From: an uncultured Collinsella sp.
GTDB lineage: Bacteria; Actinomycetota; Coriobacteriia; Coriobacteriales; Coriobacteriaceae
Reading direction: 5' to 3'
Assembly: GCA_900545615.1 (NCBI GenBank)
Contig: UQZM01000004.1
Coordinates: forward strand, 7,596-71,595
Length of the DNA: 64,000 nt
Within the stretch, counting starts at the first letter, position 1. Each line of letters begins with the position of its first letter. The notes under the pieces were generated by a model. The model was not told the origin of the DNA and did not search any database. It saw nothing but the letters and a program-made list of their open reading frames with translations. Shown one piece after another: positions 47,149-56,151 of the stretch. The translations under genes were made by a program, and so were the position numbers.

Positions 47149-49179
47149 ATGACCACACCTGCATCCAAGCTGCTCCAGCCCATTACGGTTGGCCCCCTTG
47201 AGCTCAAGAACCGCATTATGTTTCCGCCGCTGACCACCGGCTACGAGGAGCGTGACGGTTCCATCGGCGAGCGCAGCCTGGCTTTTTACGAGCGCTTGGC
47301 CCGTGGCGGCGTGAGCTACATCGTCATCGGCGACGTCGCTCCCGTCATGACCGCAAGCCCCACGCCCAAGCTGGCAACCGACGCCCAGATCCCCACGTTT
47401 AAGGCGCTGGCCGACGCCGTCCACAAGCACGGCGCCAAGGTCGCGCTGCAGCTGTTCCACCCCGAGTACGATGTGCCCGGTGTCGGCCGCATGGTCATGG
47501 GATCCATGGCCGCCGCCAAGGCCGCGCAGGAGGCCAAGGCCGCCGGCGACGAGGAGACCTTTGCCGCCAAGATGGCCGAGTCCAACGAGATCCGCAACCA
47601 GGCCTACGCCAAGCTGCATCACGACATGCAGCACTTTGTGAACGAGGCGAGCGTAGAGCAGCTCACCCAGATCAAGGAGGCCATCGCTGCCTCGGCCGCT
47701 CGCGCACAGCAGGCCGGGATCGACGCTATCGAGGTCCACGGCGACCGCCTGGTGGGTTCGCTGTGCTCGGCCATCCTCAACCAGCGCACCGACGAGTACG
47801 GTGGTTCGTTCGAGAACCGCGTTCGCTACGCGCTGGAGGTCGTCGCCGCCATTAAGGAGGCCGCGCCGCAGCTGATGGTGGAGTACAAGCTCCCCGTGAT
47901 CATGGAGAACCCCGACGGCACGCCGCGCGGCAAGGGTGGCCTGCAGCCCGACGAGGCCTGCGAGTTCGCCAAGCTGCTCGAGGGTGCGGGCATCGATATG
48001 ATTCAGGTCGCACAGGCCAACCACACCGGCAACATGGGCGACACCATTCCGCCCATGGGTGCCATGCCCTACAACTGGACGCTGCCCGTGGCCGAGCGCG
48101 TCAAGGCCCTGGTCTCCGTGCCGGTGGCAACCGTGGGCCGCGTGGTTTCGGTCGAGGCCGGCGAGAAGATTCTGGAAGACGGCGCCGCCGACATCATCGC
48201 CTATGGCCGCTCGCTCATGTGCGACCCCGACATTGCGCTGAAAGCCGCCACGGGTGAGCCCATCCGCGAGTGCCTCAACTGCAACAAGGGCTGCGTCGAT
48301 GCGATTCAAAACCGCAAGTACATCTCGTGCGTGCTCAATGCCGAGAACGGCGATGAGGCAACCATCGCCATTAAGCCGGGCGAGGGCGACAAGAAGATCG
48401 CCGTGGTGGGCGGCGGCATCGCCGGTCTGGAGGCCGCGCGCGTGGCGGCCAAGCGCGGCTACGACGTGACCGTCTACGAGGCGAGCGATCATCTGGGCGG
48501 CCAGATTGTGCTGGCGGCCGCGCCTCCGCGCAAGGACGAGATCATGCGCTCGGTCGAGTACTACGAGAAGATTCTGCCCGGCCTGGGCGTGAAGGTCGAG
48601 CTCAACCATGCCGCTACCGCTGAGGACCTCAACGCCGCCGACGCTGCGATTGTGGCCGTGGGCGCACACGACGTGGTCATCCCCGTTCCGGGTGCCTATT
48701 CGGAGAAGGTCGTCTCGAGCTGGGACGTGCTGGCCGGCAAGGTGGAGCTCAGCGGCCGCGTCGCCGTCATTGGCGGCGGCCTGGTGGGCACCGAGACTGC
48801 CGAGTACCTGCTGCAGCACGGCTGCGAGGTGGCGATCGTGGAGATGCTCGACAAGATTGCCGCGGGCGAGTCTGAGACCATTCTGCCGCTGATTATGAGC
48901 GACTTTGCAGAGCACAACGTGGAGCAGCATGTTAAGACCCGCCTGACCGCCATTACCGACGAGGGCGTGGAGGCTGTTCGCACCACCGAGGACGGCGCCG
49001 AGGAGCCGGTGAAGATCGCCTGCGATTACGTGGTGATGGCCGTGGGCTCCAAGGCCAACGCGTTTGACCTGGATGGCGTGACGGTGCCCGTGACCTGCGT
49101 GGGCGACTGCTCGGGTGAGCGCACCGCCGACATTGCGAGCGCCATTCGCACGGCGTATCACGCGGCCAACGAGCTGTAG
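47149..49179 (+). CDS. Old-Yellow-Enzyme / 2,4-dienoyl-CoA reductase-type oxidoreductase
   Basis: A 676-residue multidomain flavoenzyme. The N-terminal FMN-binding TIM barrel (LLQPITVGPLELKNRIMF, IEVHGDRLVGSLCSAILN, RTDEYGGSFENR) is followed by an iron-sulfur site CLNCNKGC with a later Cys. A C-terminal FAD/NAD(P) domain follows: IAVVGGGIAGLEAARVAAKRGYD and VAVIGGGLVGTETAEYLL. Family members reduce enoates, including dienoyl-CoA, flavonoids and bile acids (BaiCD/BaiH types); the substrate here is unknown. ATG 47149 has GAGAGG 7 bases upstream; ATG 47143 is too close. It stands alone behind the hairpin array. Confidence 0.88.
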   Translation: MTTPASKLLQPITVGPLELKNRIMFPPLTTGYEERDGSIGERSLAFYERLARGGVSYIVIGDVAPVMTASPTPKLATDAQIPTFKALADAVHKHGAKVALQLFHPEYDVPGVGRMVMGSMAAAKAAQEAKAAGDEETFAAKMAESNEIRNQAYAKLHHDMQHFVNEASVEQLTQIKEAIAASAARAQQAGIDAIEVHGDRLVGSLCSAILNQRTDEYGGSFENRVRYALEVVAAIKEAAPQLMVEYKLPVIMENPDGTPRGKGGLQPDEACEFAKLLEGAGIDMIQVAQANHTGNMGDTIPPMGAMPYNWTLPVAERVKALVSVPVATVGRVVSVEAGEKILEDGAADIIAYGRSLMCDPDIALKAATGEPIRECLNCNKGCVDAIQNRKYISCVLNAENGDEATIAIKPGEGDKKIAVVGGGIAGLEAARVAAKRGYDVTVYEASDHLGGQIVLAAAPPRKDEIMRSVEYYEKILPGLGVKVELNHAATAEDLNAADAAIVAVGAHDVVIPVPGAYSEKVVSSWDVLAGKVELSGRVAVIGGGLVGTETAEYLLQHGCEVAIVEMLDKIAAGESETILPLIMSDFAEHNVEQHVKTRLTAITDEGVEAVRTTEDGAEEPVKIACDYVVMAVGSKANAFDLDGVTVPVTCVGDCSGERTADIASAIRTAYHAANEL

Positions 49180-49254
49180 TTGAACATCGCGGCCAGGCGG
49201 GGCGGTAGCACGGATCCGCCTCGCCCGGCTGTGTCCCGTCGGGTGTCAACCGGT

Positions 49255-49290
49255 GCGGGGCCTGCAAGCGCAGCAGGTCCCGCCCTTTTT
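49255..49290 (+). terminator. Terminator after the OYE-type gene
   Basis: Stem GCGGGGCCTGC / GCAGGTCCCGC (one wobble) followed by CCTTTTTG, 75 bp after the stop. Confidence 0.8.
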
Positions 49291-49619
49291 GTTTTGCTCC
49301 GGTGGATGGCAATGCGCGGTAATCATGAGGAGTGAGGACGTCTACTGCCTTGCAGATCACTCAAAAATATTGGGGGAGGGGTTAATAACTATATCCTCTA
49401 TACCAAAGGGCATAAAGAGATGCCAATTTTGTTGACAAGCGAATGACGATTAGCTGCGAGTCAGCTACCAGCGTAAATAATCGATAAAGAAATGTCGTAA
49501 TTTGGTGCCAAATGCCCAGATAACGCCGCGTCTATTTTAATTAACTGCTTTGAGCAAACAGTAAAATGCTACTATCTAACTTGCACGTAAGAAAGCAGAT
49601 TAACGGCTAAGGCTAAGAA
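49291..49619. other. AT-rich intergenic region upstream of the HTH gene
   Basis: 329 bp of distinctly lower GC than the surroundings. TTGACA at 49432 and TTGAGC at 49550 are possible -35 boxes, but no matching -10 at a good spacing was certain. No gene was recognised. Confidence 0.4.
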
Positions 49620-50024
49620 GTGGCAGGTATGTCGGAAGCAACTAGGACTCGCACGCATGCGCCCGAGGTTAGGCAGCGCGCCGTCGAGATCCTCCAAGAG
49701 GGGGTCGGTCATCGCGCTCTCGCCGCGGAGCTTGGCATTCCCCAGGCCACGGCTCGTCAGTGGGCCCGCGCGTATGCCGTGGGCGGTGCCGACGCCGTTC
49801 TCAATGCCGGTTCGCATCATCACACCTATTCGTACGACGTAAAGCTCGCTGTGGTTAAGGACCGTCTGGAAAACGGCTTGACGGTTCGCGAGGCCATGAT
49901 CAAGCACAAGATTCCCAGCGAGTCTTCGGTCAAGGCTTGGTGCCGTCAGTACCGCGAGAGCGGTGAGTCCGCACTGGTCGATAAGCCGCGCGGTCGCAAG
50001 CCGCGCGTTAAAAAGGCGGAATAG
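49620..50024 (+). CDS. Orphan IS3/IS150 OrfA-like double HTH protein
   Basis: 134 residues with two helix-turn-helix segments: EVRQRAVEILQEGVGHRALAAELGIPQATARQWARAY and a second beginning YDVKLAVVKDRLENGLTV, ending in the basic tail PRGRKPRVKK. The layout resembles InsJ/OrfA of IS150-type elements, which bind the IS ends. No OrfB integrase gene or terminal repeats follow, so it is either a remnant or a domesticated regulator. The start may be GTG 49620 (AAGG upstream) or ATG 49629. Confidence 0.7.
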   Translation: MAGMSEATRTRTHAPEVRQRAVEILQEGVGHRALAAELGIPQATARQWARAYAVGGADAVLNAGSHHHTYSYDVKLAVVKDRLENGLTVREAMIKHKIPSESSVKAWCRQYRESGESALVDKPRGRKPRVKKAE

Positions 50025-50036
50025 CAAACGGGATGG

Positions 50037-50059
50037 TGCGCCCACAGGGGCGCATTTTT
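50037..50059 (+). terminator. Terminator after the HTH gene
   Basis: TGCGCCC / GGGCGCA stem with a short loop followed by TTTTT. Confidence 0.85.
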
Positions 50060-50204
50060 CTTGCCGCCTCTCTGCTCCAAAGCGGACGTGCCCTTACTCC
50101 GTACGCCTAAAACTCCCCAGTTGACCGAAAACCCGCTGCCGCTACTCATCAATTGAGCTATAACGTTAAACAATTGCAGCGTTTTTGCATGGGGGAGTGA
50201 TGGT

Positions 50205-53087
50205 ATGACGCTACTGTATTTCCTTACCCTGTTTCCGCTGGTACCGGCGCTGGGCATGCTGTTCGCGCGCGGCGACCGCGCCCGCGATGCGGTGGGGCTC
50301 ATAGGTTCCGGCATTATTATGGCGGTGACAGTTGTAGTCGCCGTCATGTTTTTTGGCACGGGTCCGCAGAGCTTTGAGGTTACCCCCGGCACTTCGCATG
50401 TGCTCTCGATCATCAGCTCCGCCATCGATGTCATCCTGTGCGCCGTCATCCTGTACAACGCGTACAAATATAGGAACGCGCTCACCACGGTGCTCGGCGT
50501 AGTCCAGCTGGTAGGCTCGCTCGCCTTTGCAGCCATGACGCTGCCCGCGGCCGAGGCCGTCACGGCGACGCCACTCTACCTAGACTACATGAGCGTGATC
50601 ATGGTCCTCGCCGTCGGCATTGTCGGTAGCCTTATCTGCGTGTATGCCCTGGGCTACATGAAGGACTTCCAGGCCCATGACGAGCACGAGGCCGCGCTGC
50701 GCGGGCAGACCGCGCCCGACCGTCGCCCGCAGTTCCTGGCGCTTATGTTCCTGTTCCTCTCGGCCATGTTCGTCATCGTGACGAGCGACAACCTTGAGTG
50801 GCTGTTCTGCGGCTGGGAAATCACCACCGCGTGCTCGTTCCTCATGATTGGCTACACGCGCACGCCCGAGGCCATAAAAAACGCTTTCACCCAGATCATC
50901 CTCAACATGCTGGGCGGCATCGCGTTTTTGGCCGGACTCATGTACCTGCACGTTAACGGCATGCCGCTGACCATCTCGGGCATGATCGAGCTTTCCGGCG
51001 CCGGAACCGCGCAGTCCGCGCTGCTGGTGATGCCGGTCATCCTGCTGTCGCTCGCCGCACTCACCAAGGCCGCACAGATGCCGTTCCACACTTGGCTGCT
51101 CGGCGCCATGGTTGCCCCCACGCCCACGAGCGCCCTGCTGCACTCGTCAACCATGGTCAAAGCCGGCGTGTTCCTAATGGTCAAGCTGAGCCCGCTCTAT
51201 GCCATCTATCCCGTGACCGGCTTTATGGTCACGAGTGTGGGTGCCATCACGTTTTTGCTCGCTGCCCTCATGGCCATCTCGCAGAGCAACGCCAAACGTG
51301 TGCTCGCGTACTCCACCATTTCCAACTTGGGCCTCATCAGTGCCTGCTTGGGTGTCGGCGCGCCCGAGGCCGTGTGGGCGGCTATCTTCCTGATCCTGTT
51401 CCACACGGTGGCCAAGTCGCTGCTGTTCCTGTGCGTGGGCACGGCCGAGCATCATATCGGCAGCCGCAATATCGAGGACATGGACGGTATGTTCAGCCGC
51501 ATGCCGCACCTGACGCGCCTGATGATGCTGGGCATCATGGGCATGTTCGTGGCGCCGTTTGGCATGCTCGTGTCCAAGTGGGGCGCCCTGGTGGCGTTTG
51601 CCCAGACCGGCAACGTGCTCATGATCATGGTGCTTGCCTTTGGCTCGGCCGCGACGTTTTACTTCTGGGGCAAGTGGCTTGCCAAGCTTTCGGGCGTCGA
51701 CCCCACGGCTCAAAACGTTGAGGTCAATGTCCATAAGACCGAATGGATGGCCCTCAACACCATCGCCGCGCTGCTGATTCTGTGCTGCGTGGCGTTCCCG
51801 GTTATCTCGAGCGGCCTGGTGTCGCCTTACTTGGCCATGGTGTTTGGCCGCGTGCCGTACGTTATCGGCAAGGATGCCATGTATCTGATGGTGGTTATCG
51901 TGGCGTTTATCGCCGTGGTGCTGCTGACTTCATTCCGCGTGAGCAACAAACCGCACGTCAACGTATATCTTTCGGGCGTGGGAACCGACAAATATCGCCA
52001 TTTCCGCGGCTCGATGGGTCGCGAGGTGAAGGCCGAAAAGCGCAATTGGTACTCGGAGGACGCCCTTGGCGAGAAGCGTATCGGCCCCGCGGGCAGCGTC
52101 GTGTGCTGCAGCATTATCTTGTTTGCGCTGCTGTGCTGCGCGTGGATCGGGCCCGAGCGGCTTGCCATGAGTGCGCCCTCGGTGCTGCGCGGTAAGTATT
52201 TTGAAGGCTCGGGTGTCGTGGGCATCTTTATAGGTACCGTGGTGTTTGCCTTGCTGGCGCCGCTTGTGGGCGGCCTGATCGACGGCGTTGACCGCAAGCT
52301 GTCCGCTCGCATGCAGGGCCGTGTGGGTCCGCGCCTGCTCCAGCCCTTCTACGACGTTGCCAAGCTGCTGCGCAAGGCCCCCGCCAGCGTAAACACCATG
52401 GACGATACCTACATGGCGTGCGCGCTCATCTTTACCGTCGTGGGCGGCGGCATCTTTGTGTCGGGCTCCAACACGCTGCTGTGCGCTTTTATGGTGACGC
52501 TCGCCGCGATCTTTGTGGTGTTGGCGTCCGCCTCGACGCAAAGCCCGTTTGCCCAGGTCGGCGCCGATCGTGAGTTGCTGCAGGTTATGAGTTACGAGCC
52601 CGCCGTTTTGCTGATGAGTGTGGGCCTGTACCTTGCCACCGACAGCTTCGATTCCATTGCCGTGACGGGGCAGTCGGCCCCCATCATCGTGTACAGCGCG
52701 CCCATTTTCCTCGCGTTGCTCGCGGTGCTTACCATCAAGCTGCGCAAGTCGCCGTTCGATCTTTCGTACTCGCATCACGCGCATCAGGAGATTGTCCAGG
52801 GCGTCGCCACCGAGATGAGCGGCGGCACGCTGGCCAAGATGACCCTTATGCACTGGTGCGAGACCGTGCTGTTTTTGATGTGGGTGGGCATGTTCTTTGT
52901 TTGGGACAACCCGGTGAGCTGGGTGGTCGCCTTGGTCGTGATGGCCGCGACGTACTTTGTCGAGGTGCTGATCGACAACACCTTCGCACGCAGCACCTGG
53001 CGCAGCTGCTTTAAGCTCGGCTGGGGCGTGGCGCTGGTGTTTGGCCTGCTCAACCTTATGCCCATCCTCGTCGACGTGTTTATTTAG
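50205..53087 (+). CDS. Ech-type hydrogenase membrane subunits A and B fused
   Basis: 960 residues with two complex-I-related modules in one frame. Residues about 1-640 are NuoL/EchA-like: PTSALLHSSTMVKAGVFLMVK, ILFHTVAKSLLFLCVG, with many helices. Residues about 670-960 are NuoH/EchB-like: GLIDGVDRKLSARMQGRVGPR, and SPFDLSYSHHAHQEIVQG. A hydrophilic linker (FRGSMGREVKAEKRNWYSEDALGE) joins them. In characterised Ech complexes these are separate proteins. ATG 50205 follows GGGGGAG. It is the first gene of a five-gene operon and contains the ion-translocating part. Confidence 0.88.
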   Translation: MTLLYFLTLFPLVPALGMLFARGDRARDAVGLIGSGIIMAVTVVVAVMFFGTGPQSFEVTPGTSHVLSIISSAIDVILCAVILYNAYKYRNALTTVLGVVQLVGSLAFAAMTLPAAEAVTATPLYLDYMSVIMVLAVGIVGSLICVYALGYMKDFQAHDEHEAALRGQTAPDRRPQFLALMFLFLSAMFVIVTSDNLEWLFCGWEITTACSFLMIGYTRTPEAIKNAFTQIILNMLGGIAFLAGLMYLHVNGMPLTISGMIELSGAGTAQSALLVMPVILLSLAALTKAAQMPFHTWLLGAMVAPTPTSALLHSSTMVKAGVFLMVKLSPLYAIYPVTGFMVTSVGAITFLLAALMAISQSNAKRVLAYSTISNLGLISACLGVGAPEAVWAAIFLILFHTVAKSLLFLCVGTAEHHIGSRNIEDMDGMFSRMPHLTRLMMLGIMGMFVAPFGMLVSKWGALVAFAQTGNVLMIMVLAFGSAATFYFWGKWLAKLSGVDPTAQNVEVNVHKTEWMALNTIAALLILCCVAFPVISSGLVSPYLAMVFGRVPYVIGKDAMYLMVVIVAFIAVVLLTSFRVSNKPHVNVYLSGVGTDKYRHFRGSMGREVKAEKRNWYSEDALGEKRIGPAGSVVCCSIILFALLCCAWIGPERLAMSAPSVLRGKYFEGSGVVGIFIGTVVFALLAPLVGGLIDGVDRKLSARMQGRVGPRLLQPFYDVAKLLRKAPASVNTMDDTYMACALIFTVVGGGIFVSGSNTLLCAFMVTLAAIFVVLASASTQSPFAQVGADRELLQVMSYEPAVLLMSVGLYLATDSFDSIAVTGQSAPIIVYSAPIFLALLAVLTIKLRKSPFDLSYSHHAHQEIVQGVATEMSGGTLAKMTLMHWCETVLFLMWVGMFFVWDNPVSWVVALVVMAATYFVEVLIDNTFARSTWRSCFKLGWGVALVFGLLNLMPILVDVFI

Positions 53088-53099
53088 GAGGCGGCATCC

Positions 53100-53675
53100 A
53101 TGGATCATAAAATGTCGCGCTCGCCGTGGGTTATTCATTACGACGGCTCGAGCTGCAACGGATGCGATATCGAGGTGCTGGCCTCGCTCACGCCGCTGTT
53201 CGATGCGGAGCGCTTTGGCGTGGTCAACACCGGCAACCCCAAGCATGCGGATATCTTTTTGGTGACGGGGTCGGTCAATGCCCAGAACCTGCCCGTCGTG
53301 CGCCAGATCTACAACCAGATGCTCGAGCCCAAGTGCGTGGTGGCCTGCGGCATCTGCGCGTGTTCGGGCGGCGTGTTCCGCGATGCGTATAACGTGATCG
53401 GCGGCGTGGACCGCGCGATTCCCGTGGATGTGTACGCGCCCGGGTGCGCCATTCGCCCCGAGACCGTGATCGACGCCATCGTTGAGGCGTGCGGCATCCT
53501 GGACCAGAAGGAGGCCGTGATGCGCGCCGGTGGCGATCCGCTCACCGTGGGCGGCGCCGCCACCTGGGACGGTGGCGTTGAGCTGGGCGAGGACGGGTTT
53601 GTGGCAGCTGCGGGGGCCGGCGACACGGCCGCTGGGACGCCCGTCGCGCCCGCCGCTGCAAAGGAGGCCGTGTAA
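53100..53675 (+). CDS. Ech-type hydrogenase small subunit (EchC/NuoB-like)
   Basis: 191 residues. The proximal [4Fe-4S] cluster ligands are visible in GSSCNGCDIEVLASL, VVACGICACSGG and YAPGCAIRPE. The last 50 residues form an Ala/Gly-rich tail (ending AAAKEAV) not typical of the family. It starts 12 bp after the fused membrane gene and its stop overlaps the next start by 1 bp (TAATG). Confidence 0.88.
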   Translation: MDHKMSRSPWVIHYDGSSCNGCDIEVLASLTPLFDAERFGVVNTGNPKHADIFLVTGSVNAQNLPVVRQIYNQMLEPKCVVACGICACSGGVFRDAYNVIGGVDRAIPVDVYAPGCAIRPETVIDAIVEACGILDQKEAVMRAGGDPLTVGGAATWDGGVELGEDGFVAAAGAGDTAAGTPVAPAAAKEAV

Positions 53676-54388
53676 TGCAAAAGGCTATCTATACCATCGT
53701 CGGGATCGACGAGCTCCTGTCGCATGTCCAGGCGCTCAAGGGCGTCGGCGCGCGCTTTGTGCAAATGCACGCCGAGCGCTGTGTGGACGACGGCTCGTAT
53801 CGCCTGGTCTATACGTTCATCAACGTCCGCGCTGCTCGGGAGCATATCGCGCAGGACGGCAACTATGCGATCGAGAACCTGGTGGTCGAGGGTATCGACC
53901 GGTACCAGGAGATTCCGTCCATCAGCTCGTACTATCCGGCGGTGTTCCCGTTTGAGAACGAGGCGCATGACCTGTTTGGTCTTGCCATCACTGACATGCA
54001 GATTGACTTTAAGGGCTTTTTCTACCAGGTCTCGACTGCCGAGCCCATGAGTGTGATCACGCCCGAGGTGAAGGCCGCGCGCGAGAAGGCCATGAAGGTC
54101 CGTGCCGCTGCCGAGGCTAAGGCGCGCAAGGCCGCAGCCGAAAAGGCCGCTGCCGCTGCTGCTGCGGGGGAGGGCGCCGCGGGTGCCGGCGATGCCGCGA
54201 GCGCCGCCGCTCAGCCCGCTGCGGCTGCCGGCTCCGATGCTCAGCATGACGATGCCGCTGCCAAGGCCGCGCTCAAAGCCGCCGAGCTGGAAGCAAGGCT
54301 CGCCGCCATGGATCCCGAGAAAGCGGCCAAGGTCCGCGCGGCGCTTGCCGCCAAGGCCGCCCGCGACAAGCAGAAAAAGGAGGCGTAA
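53675..54388 (+). CDS. Ech-type hydrogenase EchD/NuoC-like subunit with Ala-rich tail
   Basis: 237 residues. The first 125 match the NuoC/30 kDa-like subunit: GARFVQMHAERCVDDGSYRLVYTF and SSYYPAVFPFENEAHDLFGLAITDM. The remaining 110 residues are Ala/Lys/Glu-rich low complexity, probably helical (KARKAAAEKAAAAAAA and later repeats), ending in Lys-rich sequence. The tail is absent from usual EchD. It is translationally coupled to the preceding gene with AAGGAGG upstream. Confidence 0.85.
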   Translation: MQKAIYTIVGIDELLSHVQALKGVGARFVQMHAERCVDDGSYRLVYTFINVRAAREHIAQDGNYAIENLVVEGIDRYQEIPSISSYYPAVFPFENEAHDLFGLAITDMQIDFKGFFYQVSTAEPMSVITPEVKAAREKAMKVRAAAEAKARKAAAEKAAAAAAAGEGAAGAGDAASAAAQPAAAAGSDAQHDDAAAKAALKAAELEARLAAMDPEKAAKVRAALAAKAARDKQKKEA

Positions 54389-54393
54389 GGTCC

Positions 54394-55482
54394 ATGGCAC
54401 ATCGCTCCGTTGTTCCGTTTGGCCCGCAGCACCCGGTGCTGCCCGAGCCGCTTCATCTGGACCTGGTGATCGAGGACGACCGCGTTCTCGAGGCAATTCC
54501 GCAGATCGGCTTTGTGCACCGCGGGCTCGAGAAACTCACCGAAAAGCGCGATATGCATCAGTTTGGCTACATCGCCGAGCGCATCTGCGGCATCTGCGCC
54601 GTGGGACACAGCTGCGGCTATGCCAGCGCCTGCGAGCGCATGCTCGACATCGAGGTGCCCGGCCGCGTGCAGTACATCCGCACCATTTTGCACGAGCTTT
54701 CGCGCATTCACTCGCACCTGTTGTGGCTGGGCCTGCTCGCCGATGCCTTTGGCTTCGAGGCGCTGTTCTATCGTTCGTGGACCCTGCGCGAGCAGATTCT
54801 CAAGATCTTCGAGAGCACGTGCGGCGGCCGAGTGATCCTTTCGATTAACGAGATTGGCGGCCTTAAGCACGATATTGAGGACTCTGAGCTGGCGGGTATT
54901 GTGCAGACGCTCGATGCCATGCGTCCCGACTACGAGGCCCTGGTGCATACGTTTTTGGACGACAACAGCTGCGGCGAGCGCCTGCATGGCGTGGGTGTGA
55001 TCAGCAAGAAGGACGCGCTTGATCTGTCGATGGTCGGCCCGTTCGGTCGCGCCTCGGGCGTGGACTACGACGTGCGCATGTTTGGCGACGGTGCCTATGC
55101 GGATCTGGCCGCGTTTGAGCCTATCGTTGCTAGCGATGGCGACTGCTATGCCCGCTGCCAGGTGCGTTGTGCCGAGGTCACACAGGCCATGGACATCATC
55201 AAGGAGCTTGTCGGCAAGATTCCGCACGACGGAATCGGCGGGCGCACCAAGCTCACGCCGGCCGACGGCGCGCGCGGTGAGGTTGTGATTGAGCAGCCGC
55301 GCGGCGAGGCGTATTACTATGTGCGCGGTAACGGCACCAAGAACCTGGACCGTTTCCGCGTGCGCACGCCGACGTCGCAAAACCTGGCGGGTCTGACGCA
55401 TGCGCTGCAGGGCGTGCTCCTGGCCAACGTGCCCATGATTATCCTGACCATCGACCCCTGCATTAGCTGCACGGAAAGGTAG
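54394..55482 (+). CDS. Ech-type [NiFe]-hydrogenase large subunit (EchE)
   Basis: 362-residue catalytic subunit. Both nickel-binding CxxC motifs are present: ERICGICAVGHSCGY near residue 65 and DPCISCTER at the C terminus, distinguishing a real hydrogenase from NuoD. The chain ends right after the second motif, so there is no C-terminal extension to be removed by a maturation protease, as known for Ech and CooH types. IHSHLLWLGLLADAFGFE matches group 4 enzymes. Maturation genes (hypA-F) are not in this window. Confidence 0.92.
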   Translation: MAHRSVVPFGPQHPVLPEPLHLDLVIEDDRVLEAIPQIGFVHRGLEKLTEKRDMHQFGYIAERICGICAVGHSCGYASACERMLDIEVPGRVQYIRTILHELSRIHSHLLWLGLLADAFGFEALFYRSWTLREQILKIFESTCGGRVILSINEIGGLKHDIEDSELAGIVQTLDAMRPDYEALVHTFLDDNSCGERLHGVGVISKKDALDLSMVGPFGRASGVDYDVRMFGDGAYADLAAFEPIVASDGDCYARCQVRCAEVTQAMDIIKELVGKIPHDGIGGRTKLTPADGARGEVVIEQPRGEAYYYVRGNGTKNLDRFRVRTPTSQNLAGLTHALQGVLLANVPMIILTIDPCISCTER

Positions 55483-55489
55483 GCGCGGC

Positions 55490-55831
55490 ATGAGTTTGCT
55501 GACATTTGCCAAGACGGCCTTGGGCTCTATGGTCAAGCAGCCGGTCACAGTGTGCTATCCGCAGGAGAAGCTGGCGGCGCCCGAGCGCCTGCGCGGGCAT
55601 ATCGTTAACGACATGGACGTGTGCATCTGCTGCGGCATGTGCGCGCGCCGTTGCCCGGCGGGCGCGCTCGCGGTCGACCGCAAAGGCGGTACCTGGTCGA
55701 TCGACCCGTATGCCTGCGTGGTGTGCGGCGAGTGCATCGAAAGCTGCCCCAAACACTGCCTGAGTATGGACACCGCCCGTACTCCAGTTGCGGCGGACAA
55801 GACTCCCACGGTAGAAACCAAACCGGAATAG
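55490..55831 (+). CDS. Ech-type hydrogenase ferredoxin subunit (EchF)
   Basis: 113 residues with two 4Fe-4S motifs, CICCGMCARRCPAGAL and CVVCGECIESCPKHCL. It resembles NuoI and would pass electrons from ferredoxin to the small subunit. The start is 7 bp after the large subunit stop. It ends the operon; the gene order A-B fused, C, D, E, F corresponds to the six Ech functions. Confidence 0.9.
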   Translation: MSLLTFAKTALGSMVKQPVTVCYPQEKLAAPERLRGHIVNDMDVCICCGMCARRCPAGALAVDRKGGTWSIDPYACVVCGECIESCPKHCLSMDTARTPVAADKTPTVETKPE

Positions 55832-55839
55832 TGCGAAGA

Positions 55840-55873
55840 CGGGGCCGGTGGGACAAATGCCCCACCGGCCCCG
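55840..55873 (+). terminator. GC-rich hairpin after the hydrogenase operon
   Basis: Perfect 13-bp stem CGGGGCCGGTGGG / CCCACCGGCCCCG with an 8-nt loop, 8 bp after the stop. No T-run follows, so termination is probable but not certain. Confidence 0.6.
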
Positions 55874-55904
55874 CGCTTAAACGCGCGGTTAGGCTGCCGC
55901 TAAC

Positions 55905-56056
55905 AAAACTATGCCGGTTTACGGGGCTGGATAGCGAACTCCCAACCATACAGAAAATCGCAAAAGCAAAACCGCAGGTAGATAGCCTGTCGTTTTTCAA
56001 AAAATGAAGGTATGGATGAGGGTCCCGACTTTAGCCCCGTAATCCGGCATAGTTTT
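55905..56056. repeat. Hairpin element unit A (tandem pair)
   Basis: Bounded by 24-bp inverted termini (AAAACTATGCCGG... at 55905-55928 and its complement at 56033-56056, 22 of 24 matching). The core from CCATAC to GTATGG with AAAACCGCAGGTAGA is shared with unit B. Confidence 0.75.
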
Positions 56057-56083
56057 GAAATGGCACCATATCAGTACCAGCCC

Positions 56084-56118
56084 CTGATCCCTCGGGGACG
56101 GAGGAAAACGAATCATTT
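56084..56118. repeat. CGGGGACGGAGGAAAACG direct repeat, copy 1
   Basis: CTGATCCCTCGGGGACGGAG continues into GAAAACGAATCATTT. It matches 56323-56357 at all but a few positions. The ends TGATCC / ATCA are partly complementary. Confidence 0.75.
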
Positions 56119-56151
56119 CGGCCTTGCGAGGGCGTCTGCGCAACCCGTCCG

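Noticed and set aside
54394..55482. Complex I NuoD
   Set aside because: Both CxxC nickel motifs are present, which NuoD lacks, and no other Nuo-specific genes are seen.
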